Part shown: positions 10,701-16,998 of the stretch, one piece after another
Layout: each line of letters opens with the position of its first letter
How positions within the stretch are numbered: the first letter of the stretch is position 1
Source: Rhodocyclaceae bacterium
GTDB taxonomy: Bacteria; Pseudomonadota; Gammaproteobacteria; Burkholderiales; Rhodocyclaceae
Direction of reading: 5' to 3'
Length of the DNA stretch: 40,647 nucleotides
Assembly: GCA_020445665.1 (NCBI GenBank)
Contig: JAGRGD010000065.1
Location: 1 to 40,647 of the forward strand
Translations under genes and position numbers: made by a program
The notes under the pieces: model-generated
What the model was told of the DNA's origin: nothing
Database searches by the model: none
What the model saw: only the letters and a program-made list of their open reading frames with translations

Positions 10701-11363
10701 CAACAGGTCGAGGAAGCCCTGCCAGGCGGCGGCGTCCACGTTGCGGTCGGATTCCTGCGTCGTATAGCGGCCGGCGGTATCGAGCAGCACGGCCTCGTCG
10801 GTGAACCACCAGTCGCAGTTGCGGGTACCGCCCACGCCCTTGATCGAGGCGGTGCCGAACTTCTCGGCGAGGGGAAACTTGAGACCCGAATTGACCAGCG
10901 CGGTGGTCTTGCCCGAACCCGGCGCGCCGATGAAGACGTACCAGGGAAGCTGATAGAGATACTGCTTGCCGGAGAGGCTGAACAGGCTCGACAGGCCGCT
11001 GCCCTTGCGGCCGGCGACGTTGAGCTGCATGTCGCGAAAGACCTTGACCGCCTCCTCGAAGCGGCGCTTCAGTTCCGCCACCTCCTGCTGGGAGGCGGAG
11101 GGCTCGGCCGGTCCGGCGCTCTTGGCGGACGAGACCAGCAGGTCGTTCATCATGGCCTTGTTCTTGCGCCGCGCGGCAAGCACGCGCCACAGCTTCCAGA
11201 CCAGATAGACACCGGCGATCAGCCCGATCAGGACGAGGCGCGAGGTGACCGAGACGAGCGGCGCGAAGCTGCCGATCGACACCATCGGCCCGACGAACCA
11301 GATCACCAGGCAGATCGCGACGATGCCGAGAACGACCAGCAGGGTTGCGAGAATCTTCTTCAT
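7746..11363 (-). CDS. tssM: T6SS inner-membrane complex protein TssM (IcmF family)
   Basis: A 1205-residue protein of normal TssM length. Two N-terminal membrane helices (about 3-25 and 38-60) precede a cytoplasmic NTPase-like domain with Walker A GAPGSGKTT (146-154) and the LLDTAGRY motif. A third helix (WGSYAIAALVTAGLVSLWAV, about 455-475) leads to the large periplasmic IcmF and DUF1215-type regions. The Walker A is intact, which is not the case in all TssM proteins. It forms the envelope-spanning channel with TssL and TssJ. ATG start, 19 bases after tssL. Confidence 0.97.
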   Translation of the reverse strand: MKKILATLLVVLGIVAICLVIWFVGPMVSIGSFAPLVSVTSRLVLIGLIAGVYLVWKLWRVLAARRKNKAMMNDLLVSSAKSAGPAEPSASQQEVAELKRRFEEAVKVFRDMQLNVAGRKGSGLSSLFSLSGKQYLYQLPWYVFIGAPGSGKTTALVNSGLKFPLAEKFGTASIKGVGGTRNCDWWFTDEAVLLDTAGRYTTQESDRNVDAAAWQGFLDLLRRFRPRRPINGIILTISAGDLLQQSPAEREMHAQAVRTRIQELHERFKIAFPIYVLVTKTDLLAGFMEFFGDLGREERAQVWGTTFPFVENQSTDASLATLATEVEALQRRIVDRIPDRLQAERDPARRAAIFGFQQQFAGLRPALGAFLERVFAVSKYEQPPMLRGVYFTSGTQEGSPIDRVLGGLSRALGIDRKMAPPQASSGRSYFLTGLLKNVVFFEQALAGTNLKWERRRNLIQWGSYAIAALVTAGLVSLWAVSYSRNQGYLEEVTQQTAAAEKDVAELPPELSSDVVPLLPILERVHSVAETPVVQDNNPPALMGFGLFQGEKLNAASNSAYERLLTDAFLPRLALRIEEQVRQADPTNLEYTYEALKAYLMINEEGPFDADALTTWIRLDWAQTLPREVTEGQRAQLGQHLENLLALGQPRSPVPPDAQLIAQTRQTLARYPLADRVYSRLKRQGVGEAFPEFTISRAAGAAAPLVFERKSGQPLTSGVPGMYSYDAYHTAFVSAAEKASKQMAAENGWVLGLEEPPKSTAEKAAEVLDDGSKTLAQDVRRLYLEDYANTWEGFVNDIRLKRSSNLQESMQLARILSAVDSPLVPLLEGIARETTLSEKQEKEKTIVDRTSEKFSNATEDLVKILGGSEDNKRRVVRQDLEKSIVDDRFAAIRRMVMAPPGGKPPIDSTLQLINDVFTLMAATDTALKSGNAPPQSEVPNRVKTDASRLPQPVRGILQTLSATSASQALGATRANLSQGVGSQVGDFCRQAINGRYPFVKTSNRDVTQDDFSRLFSSGGLFDSFFQQELAQFVDTSTRTWSFKKVNDQSMGGSGNLVQFQRAATIRDVFFRSGGRTPNLRLDFKPIEMDAAITQFILDVDGQLVKYSHGPQIPQSVQWPGPRGSAQVRVSITPPAPNGTSGVVTEGPWALFRLLDQATIEETRLPERFRVTISVAGRKAIFEVTANSVQNPFRLKAIEQFSCPSGL

Positions 11364-11382
11364 TTCCAGGTTCTCTCCGTTC

Positions 11383-12741
11383 TCAGTTTTCGCCGCGCGC
11401 GACCATCAGGGTGATCTCGACGCGTCGGTTCTGGCTGCGGCCCTCCGCGGTTTCATTGGTGGCGACCGGCTCGGAGTCCGCCATGCCCTCGGCGCGCATG
11501 CGCGCCGGATCGACCTGCTGGGCGAGGATCTTCTCGACGTTCAGGGCACGCTCCTGAGAGAGATGCCAGTTGGACGGGAAGCGCGCCGTGCGGATCGGCT
11601 GGCTGTCGGTGTGGCCGGTGATCAGGACCTTGCCCGGCACCGAGTTGAGCGCGTCGGCGATGCGCACCAGCAGCGGCCGCACCCGCTCGGCGACCGTGGC
11701 GCTGCCCGGCTCGAAGAAGCCGTCGCCGCGGATCGTGATCACGCTGCGGTCGTCGAGGTCGCTGACCGTCACCAGATGGGCCTTGATCTCGGGCTCGAGG
11801 AAGGTCGCCAGGCGCGGCTTCTCGGCCGGCGCCGGTGGTTTCGGCGGCACCGCCGAACTGGCGCGGATGCCGAGGATGCGGGTAAAGACCGGGTCCGACT
11901 GGTTGCTGAGGGAGAACGAGAAGCCCATGTAGGCGGCCACCACGATCAGGGCCGCAAGGGCGGCGACCACCCACACCGGCAGCATCGCCAGGACCTTGTT
12001 GCGCTCCACCTTGGTGCCCTGCCAGTGGGGCGAGAGATCCCGCTCGTACTCGCCGCGCTGGTTGCGGATCATCTGGTGCAGGCGCTCACGCACCGTATCG
12101 AGCTGCGCCTTGCCGTTGTCGATGACCTTGTAGCGGCCCTCGAAGCCGAGCGCGAGCATCACGTACATCAGCTCGAGCAGGTTGCGGTTGGCGCCGGGGT
12201 TCTCGGCGAGGCGGGCCAGCAGCTGGAAGAACTTCTCGCCGCCCCAGGCCTCGTTGTGGAACATCACCAGCAGGCTCTGGCGGGCCCACACGCCGGAGCC
12301 GCCCCACGGCGTGCTGCCGCAGAACTCGTCGAGAAAGGTGCACAGGCAGTAGCGGGCGGCGACCACCTGCTCGTTCGGCACGCCGGCGGCGCGCACCCGC
12401 TCCTCGAACTGGCGGATCGAGACCGCCAGGGCGTCCCGCAGCCCCGGGGGGTCCGGGTGGTGGGAGGTGCGCAGCTGGGGGCCCGCCATCATCAGGGAGC
12501 TGGCTTCCGCCACCAGCGGGTTGAGGCTGATGCCCGCCGACAGCGAGGCCATCACCGAGGGGTCCATCTGGGCATTGCCCGGGGATTGCTGGGGCTGCTG
12601 GGGTGGCGTCGCCTGCGCAGCGGGCTGCTGCTCCAGCTGCGAACCGAACTGCGTCACCTGACGTCCCTGTCGGGACCCCGGCGATGGCATCACCAACGTG
12701 CGGTCCGAGGGCAGCTTGGAAAATGGATCGTCCTGACTCAT
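11383..12741 (-). CDS. tssL: T6SS membrane protein TssL with C-terminal OmpA-like domain
   Basis: A 452-residue extended TssL. After a Gln/Pro-rich N-terminal tail (1-60) comes the cytoplasmic DotU domain (about 75-260) with ARYCLCTFLDEF and FFQLLARL. Then a single membrane helix (VWVVAALAALIVVAAYMGF, about 275) and a periplasmic OmpA-type peptidoglycan-binding domain (about 330-450) with ITGHTDSQPIR, LSQERALNVEKIL and NRRVEITL. In such evolved TssL proteins the OmpA part anchors the complex to the cell wall. It lies 95 bases downstream of tssK, a longer gap than the other members of the operon. Confidence 0.96.
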   Translation of the reverse strand: MSQDDPFSKLPSDRTLVMPSPGSRQGRQVTQFGSQLEQQPAAQATPPQQPQQSPGNAQMDPSVMASLSAGISLNPLVAEASSLMMAGPQLRTSHHPDPPGLRDALAVSIRQFEERVRAAGVPNEQVVAARYCLCTFLDEFCGSTPWGGSGVWARQSLLVMFHNEAWGGEKFFQLLARLAENPGANRNLLELMYVMLALGFEGRYKVIDNGKAQLDTVRERLHQMIRNQRGEYERDLSPHWQGTKVERNKVLAMLPVWVVAALAALIVVAAYMGFSFSLSNQSDPVFTRILGIRASSAVPPKPPAPAEKPRLATFLEPEIKAHLVTVSDLDDRSVITIRGDGFFEPGSATVAERVRPLLVRIADALNSVPGKVLITGHTDSQPIRTARFPSNWHLSQERALNVEKILAQQVDPARMRAEGMADSEPVATNETAEGRSQNRRVEITLMVARGEN

Positions 12742-12836
12742 GGCCCCTTATCCCCTGGTGTCATGCGGGTCCGCGCGGCATCGGCCGGACCGGTGGTCTC
12801 TGTTGGGGGCGACGGCGTACGATGCGCCGCCACCGT

Positions 12837-14174
12837 CTAGTTCCTGATCGCCCACATCTCCAGCTCCAGCCCCGGGAATTCGCCGGCGATGTGCATCGCC
12901 AGGCCACCGGAGTTGTTGAGCTGCTTCCACAGGTCGCCGGAGCGCTCGAGCTCGAAGTAGTTATAGCCCGCGTGATACGGGATCTGGCGCGGCGCGACCG
13001 GCATCGAGCGCAGGGTGATGCCCGGCAGCTGAAGGTTCACCAGGTCGCGGATCCGCTCCACCGGCCCGATCTTGGTCTGGGTCGGGAAGCGCGAGCGCAG
13101 GACCTCTCCGGCAATCTCGGCATTGACCGCCAGCACGAAGGACGAGCTGCGGAACAGCTCCTTGTCGGGCACCATCGCGACCCGCACGCCGTACTTGCGC
13201 TCCTGCAGTTCGATCGGAATCGCGTTCTGCTCGAGCACCATCGACAGGGAGCGGCGCAGGTCGATCATCAGTGGCGGGAAGCACTTCTCGAGCTCGTCAT
13301 GGTTGTAGCTCGGGTACTCCGTCGGCCGGCGCTTGTCCGAAGAGAAGGTGCACAGATCGCCGGCGAGCATCAGGCAGAGGCTGAACAGACGCTCCGGGTG
13401 CAGGGGAATCTGCTCGCCCAGGTGCGCGAACAGGGGCTCGAAGCGGTTGATCGTCTGCAGCAGCAGGAAATCGGCGATCTCGGCGACGCCTCCGCGGCCG
13501 GCCTGACCCATGCGCGCGCCGAGCACCTCGCCGCGCTGGTGGAGCAGCCCCCGGATCTCGCGGACGAACCCGGCCAGGATGCGACTGCCGTCCACCGAGA
13601 GCATCGGCGGGATGTAGTTCTTGTCGAGGACCACCTGGTTGTCCACCCGGCGCTCGACGACGCGGACGACCCCCAGCGTGGCGTAGGCGTCGGTGACGTC
13701 GGCAGCGCGCATCAGCCGGACATTGAGCTGGCCGACCTGCACCAGCGCCGACTGGGCGGAGGCCAGCGTGTTGTCGGCAACCTCCGCCTCGGCGGTGGCG
13801 TAGCGCACCAGCGCTCCCTTCTCGGTGCCGGCGACATCGGCGTCAAGGCCGCCCTGGCGCCGCATCGGCACGGCCAGGACGATCAACTCGCTCTTGATCT
13901 CTGAGGGCAGCTCGATGGGCTCCGGGCCCTTGTCGGTGCCGGGAAAATCGAAGGGGGTGCCATCGGGGAACAGGCCGTGGGCAGACGACAGCGCAATCTT
14001 GCCCAGGGCGAGGGCGTCCTCGTCGAGGACCACTTCGACGAAGCCCCATTGCCAGGCCCTCAGGGGAGATACCCGGCCATTGACGAAGCGTTCGAGATAA
14101 CGGTCGTTCTGCTGCAGGTGCTGCGGCTGAAGGAACATGCCCTCCGACCAGATGACCTTGTTATTCCATGACAT
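12837..14174 (-). CDS. tssK: T6SS baseplate protein TssK
   Basis: A 445-residue protein of standard TssK length. The start MSWNNKVIWSEGMFLQPQH is the family hallmark, followed by YLERFVNGRVSPL, IPPMLSV, LLLQTINRFEPLFAHL and the C-terminal PYHAGYNYFEL. TssK trimers connect the baseplate to the TssJLM membrane complex. ATG 14174 is preceded by AGGAA. It lies 44 bases after the tssJ stop on the same message. Confidence 0.97.
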   Translation of the reverse strand: MSWNNKVIWSEGMFLQPQHLQQNDRYLERFVNGRVSPLRAWQWGFVEVVLDEDALALGKIALSSAHGLFPDGTPFDFPGTDKGPEPIELPSEIKSELIVLAVPMRRQGGLDADVAGTEKGALVRYATAEAEVADNTLASAQSALVQVGQLNVRLMRAADVTDAYATLGVVRVVERRVDNQVVLDKNYIPPMLSVDGSRILAGFVREIRGLLHQRGEVLGARMGQAGRGGVAEIADFLLLQTINRFEPLFAHLGEQIPLHPERLFSLCLMLAGDLCTFSSDKRRPTEYPSYNHDELEKCFPPLMIDLRRSLSMVLEQNAIPIELQERKYGVRVAMVPDKELFRSSSFVLAVNAEIAGEVLRSRFPTQTKIGPVERIRDLVNLQLPGITLRSMPVAPRQIPYHAGYNYFELERSGDLWKQLNNSGGLAMHIAGEFPGLELEMWAIRN

Positions 14175-14218
14175 CGTTGCCTGTTCCTTGCCGTTCGGGA
14201 CGGTCTCGCGCGCCTGCC

Positions 14219-14701
14219 TTACTGGACGCCACCGGTGATCGTCACGCTGCGATCATCGAGCTTGACGTTCATGGCCGTGGTCTTCTCGGGTGTGACCGGC
14301 ATGCTGGCGCGCCAGACGGCCCGCTCGAGATCCCGGTAGGCGGCCACGACGCCGATGAAGCGCGTGTCGGACTTGGTGATCCGTTGTACCGAGTTCGTGT
14401 CGCCCGGTCGAAGGACCATTTCCTCACGGGAGACCAGATCGGCGCCGAGGGTCTGCTGGTCGGAGTCCCACAGGGAGAAGAAATCGGCATCCTTGAACGA
14501 GGACAGCGCCTTCAGCTCATACACGCGGATCACCAGCGGCGAGGGCCGGCCGGTGGCGTCCGGGTTGAGGTTCTCCTCGGCCTGGATGGTAGCGGCGACG
14601 ACCGTAGGATCCGGGGTCGAAGAGCAGCCCGTGACGGCCAGGACAGCAGCGCAGAGGAGGGCGGAAAGCGTATTCCGTCGGGATGGGATGAAGGCGGACA
14701 T
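14219..14701 (-). CDS. tssJ: T6SS outer-membrane lipoprotein TssJ
   Basis: A 160-residue lipoprotein with signal LSALLCAAVLAVTGC; the lipobox cysteine is followed by SSTPDP. The body is the TssJ beta-sandwich, recognised by NPDATGRPSPLVIRVYELK, FFSLW and LGADLVSREEMVLRPG. ATG 14701 is chosen because GGAG lies just upstream and the signal peptide begins there; an in-frame start 78 bases further up has neither. TssJ contacts TssM at the outer membrane. It is the first gene of the tssJ-K-L-M-tagF-ppkA run. Confidence 0.95.
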   Translation of the reverse strand: MSAFIPSRRNTLSALLCAAVLAVTGCSSTPDPTVVAATIQAEENLNPDATGRPSPLVIRVYELKALSSFKDADFFSLWDSDQQTLGADLVSREEMVLRPGDTNSVQRITKSDTRFIGVVAAYRDLERAVWRASMPVTPEKTTAMNVKLDDRSVTITGGVQ

Positions 14702-14781
14702 CAGTCGGATCTCCAGAGGACTGTGCGCGGCCGGGGCCGCGAAATCACGTGCAGGCGGGCGTTTCGCCGATGGAATCAATG

Positions 14782-14787
14782 ATTATA
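14782..14787 (-). promoter_or_regulatory. candidate -10 box for the tssJKLM-tagF-ppkA operon
   Basis: On the - strand the sequence is an exact TATAAT, 80 bases upstream of the tssJ start. At 17-base spacing the -35 position reads GTTTTC (14805-14810), a poor match, so an activator or a relaxed -35 is likely. A short hairpin followed by four Ts (14806-14822, - strand) lies just upstream and could weakly terminate the preceding vgrG cassette transcript. Confidence 0.45.
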
Positions 14788-14874
14788 CGCATTGGCCGGG
14801 ACGTGAAAACCGGAGACCCGGTCGCACGTCAAGGCGCACGCCCGGGTCGAATCGCCGCGTCCGGGCCGGTCCGT

Positions 14875-15276
14875 TCAAGGGGACAGCATCAACACATTGA
14901 CCTGGCTGGGAGCGATCCGCATGCCGGGCGCGTTGGTGGAGTTCTGCAGCGACATGCTGGTCATCCGGGTCGCCGGCATGCCCCCGACGAGGCAGGTGAA
15001 AGCCGCGGTCAGGTGGCGAGCAGGTCCCATCACGAGCCCCGACGCCACGCCCATGGCAAGGCCAGGGTTGTCGCCGTTTGACAGGGGCACCGTGGTGCTC
15101 ATGTTGTGGGCCGGTGTGCAACTCCACAGCACGTTGTACGCGGCAGGCACGCCCATCGGACCGGCGGCGATGTTCGGGTACGGGATCGGGACCGGCACCG
15201 GGGACGGCGGCGCCGGGGTCAGGCAGACGTCCGGGAAAGCCATGTCGACGCCGCCCATCTGTGAGTTCGCGAACAT
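14875..15276 (-). CDS. DUF4150 PAAR-like T6SS tip protein
   Basis: A 133-residue protein of the DUF4150 PAAR-like family: it opens with the MFANSQMGG segment and the proline-rich DVCLTPAPPSPVPVPIPYPN, and contains CTPAHNMSTTVPLSNGDNPG and GPARHLTAAFTCLVGG. PAAR-type proteins cap the VgrG spike and often carry a toxin at the C-terminus. Here the protein ends directly after the tip domain (QVNVLMLSP), so no fused effector is present. It begins one base after the DUF3540 stop, showing translational coupling, and is the last gene of the vgrG cassette. Confidence 0.9.
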   Translation of the reverse strand: MFANSQMGGVDMAFPDVCLTPAPPSPVPVPIPYPNIAAGPMGVPAAYNVLWSCTPAHNMSTTVPLSNGDNPGLAMGVASGLVMGPARHLTAAFTCLVGGMPATRMTSMSLQNSTNAPGMRIAPSQVNVLMLSP

Positions 15277-15277
15277 G

Positions 15278-15922
15278 TCAGCCCACCTGGATCTGCTTGC
15301 CGTCGAGCTTGACGAGTTGGCGTGACTTCAGCATCGCATGCTCGGCGTTCATGTGGAGGATCTGCTCGGCGCGCACATCCATATGGCCGACCCGCACGAG
15401 CTCCATGTCCTCGACCTGGCGGGTGTGCGAGCGAGCCCGCACGCTCAGCGTGTCAGCCACCTGGCGGATCGCGCGGGCGGTCGCATCGAGGGAGTCGGCG
15501 ATCCAGGTCACAGCCCGGCCCGCCAGGCTCAGGCGGTCACCGTTGAGTTCGACGGCTTCGCCGCTGATCTCGACATGGCGGGCCTTGAGCGCCGCGCCAC
15601 GACCTCCGCCGAGAACTGTCTCGCCCTCGGCGGCGATGGTTGCATCGCCAGCCACCTGCATGTGGAGCGATCCGGCAAAGCGCATCGTCACCGGCGCATC
15701 GCTGTGGCGTTCGAGCACTGACAGCACGTAGTGGTCGTCGCCTCGGCAGGACAGCAGCACGATGTCGCCACAGGTCGGCTGGACGAGACAAGAAAAGGCC
15801 AGCCGGGCCTTCACGATCCCCTGTCGGGTGGACACCACGACCCCCGCGTCGCCGTGCTTCTCGACTTCGCCAATGGCCTGGATGACGCCTTCCGTGACAC
15901 TGGCGCTCTCGGTTGTGTTCAT
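15278..15922 (-). CDS. DUF3540 protein of the T6SS VgrG cassette
   Basis: A 214-residue protein matching the DUF3540 family, with a beta-rich N-terminal part (VSTRQGIVKARLAFSCLVQP, GDIVLLSCRGDD, YVLSVLER) followed by a repetitive V/L-rich region (HVEISGEAVELNGDRLSLAG) that looks like a beta-helix and ends at VKLDGKQIQVG. The family is found almost only beside DUF2169, pentapeptide and DUF4150 genes in T6SS clusters; its biochemical role is not established. ATG has AGGAG upstream. It could be a spike extension or an adaptor. Confidence 0.85.
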   Translation of the reverse strand: MNTTESASVTEGVIQAIGEVEKHGDAGVVVSTRQGIVKARLAFSCLVQPTCGDIVLLSCRGDDHYVLSVLERHSDAPVTMRFAGSLHMQVAGDATIAAEGETVLGGGRGAALKARHVEISGEAVELNGDRLSLAGRAVTWIADSLDATARAIRQVADTLSVRARSHTRQVEDMELVRVGHMDVRAEQILHMNAEHAMLKSRQLVKLDGKQIQVG

Positions 15923-15945
15923 TTCGGATTCTCCTTTCCAATCCC

Positions 15946-16998
15946 TCAGCGCCCTGGGCGCCAGGTCTCTGCCTTCAGGGTGTCTTCGTCGTCAGGGGCG
16001 GCCTGTCGTCGGTTGGGCATCTCGACGGACTGGCCATGGGCGCCCCGGAGGCCGGCGCGAAACATGTCCGTGCCGACAAAGCGGCTGCCACTCAGTTCCG
16101 AGTGAGCAAAGTCCGAGTAGCGGACGCTTGCACCATCGAAATCGCACTGGGTCAGGGTGGTCTTCTGCAACACCGATTCGACGAGGCTCGCCTTGCGGAA
16201 GCTGGCACGCTCGGCGCTGGCCTCGAGCCAGACCGTGTGATCGAGCCGGGCGTCGTCGAAAACCGCCTCGTCCAGGTGCGCACCGACCCACAACGAATGC
16301 TCGGCGTCGATGCCTTTGAAATCGGCCTTCGTCAGCGTCGCCCCCTTGAAGTTGCTGCCCGACAGGCGCGCGCCCGTGAAGCTCGCCCCGCTCAGGTCCG
16401 CATCCATGAACTGGCTGCGCGTCCAGCGTGCTCCCGCGAAGTCCATGCCCGCGAGGTTGCACTCGGCGAACACGCACTGGTCGCCACCGACGCCGACGAA
16501 GCGCACCTGCCGCAGGTCCGCCTTGTAGAAGACCGTCTTTCGCATCTCGGCCTCGTCAAGAGCCACCTCTCCGAAATCGCAGTCAACGAAGCTGGCCTGC
16601 ACGAGACGTGCGCCCGCAAACTGTCCGCCCTTCAGATTGCACTTCACGAGATTGGCGAACTCCATTTCGGCACCGCCAAAGCGGGCGCTGCCCAGGTCCG
16701 TCTCGTTGAAGGTGGCCCCGACCAGATTGGCGCCGGCGAAGCTGCAGGCGCCGAGATCCGAGGCGTGGAAGGTCGCCAGCCGCAGGCGGGCCTTCTCGAA
16801 GCGCGCGCCACGCATCCGGCAATTGACGAACGAGGTTTCCTCCAGCTTCGCCCCGCTGAAATCGCACTCGCCGAAATCGCAGTCCGTGAAGATGCCCTTG
16901 GCGAGATCCTGGCCGGCGAATGACTGCCCGGCGAACTGCGCCTCGACCACCGGCTCACCCTTGGCGAGCTTCTGCTTCAGCGTCTCGATGGCGCTCAT
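15946..16998 (-). CDS. pentapeptide repeat protein of the T6SS cassette
   Basis: A 350-residue protein made almost wholly of pentapeptide repeats of the A(D/N/S)Lxx / AxFxx type, from about residue 25 (FAGQSFAGQDLAKGIFTDCD) to about 325, giving roughly 55-60 repeats and a long right-handed quadrilateral helix. There is no signal peptide or enzymatic motif. The ATG overlaps the stop of the DUF2169 gene by four bases (ATGA), so the two are coupled. Pentapeptide proteins can act as scaffolds or DNA mimics; in this genomic setting they accompany DUF2169 adaptors, and whether this one is cargo, chaperone or immunity is not known. Confidence 0.88.
   Translation of the reverse strand: MSAIETLKQKLAKGEPVVEAQFAGQSFAGQDLAKGIFTDCDFGECDFSGAKLEETSFVNCRMRGARFEKARLRLATFHASDLGACSFAGANLVGATFNETDLGSARFGGAEMEFANLVKCNLKGGQFAGARLVQASFVDCDFGEVALDEAEMRKTVFYKADLRQVRFVGVGGDQCVFAECNLAGMDFAGARWTRSQFMDADLSGASFTGARLSGSNFKGATLTKADFKGIDAEHSLWVGAHLDEAVFDDARLDHTVWLEASAERASFRKASLVESVLQKTTLTQCDFDGASVRYSDFAHSELSGSRFVGTDMFRAGLRGAHGQSVEMPNRRQAAPDDEDTLKAETWRPGR

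Noticed and set aside
8043-11414. A 1123-codon open frame on the + strand opposite tssM
   Set aside because: It is the antisense shadow of a clear TssM in high-GC DNA: no ribosome site, no domain, and low-complexity Arg/Gly/Leu-rich product.
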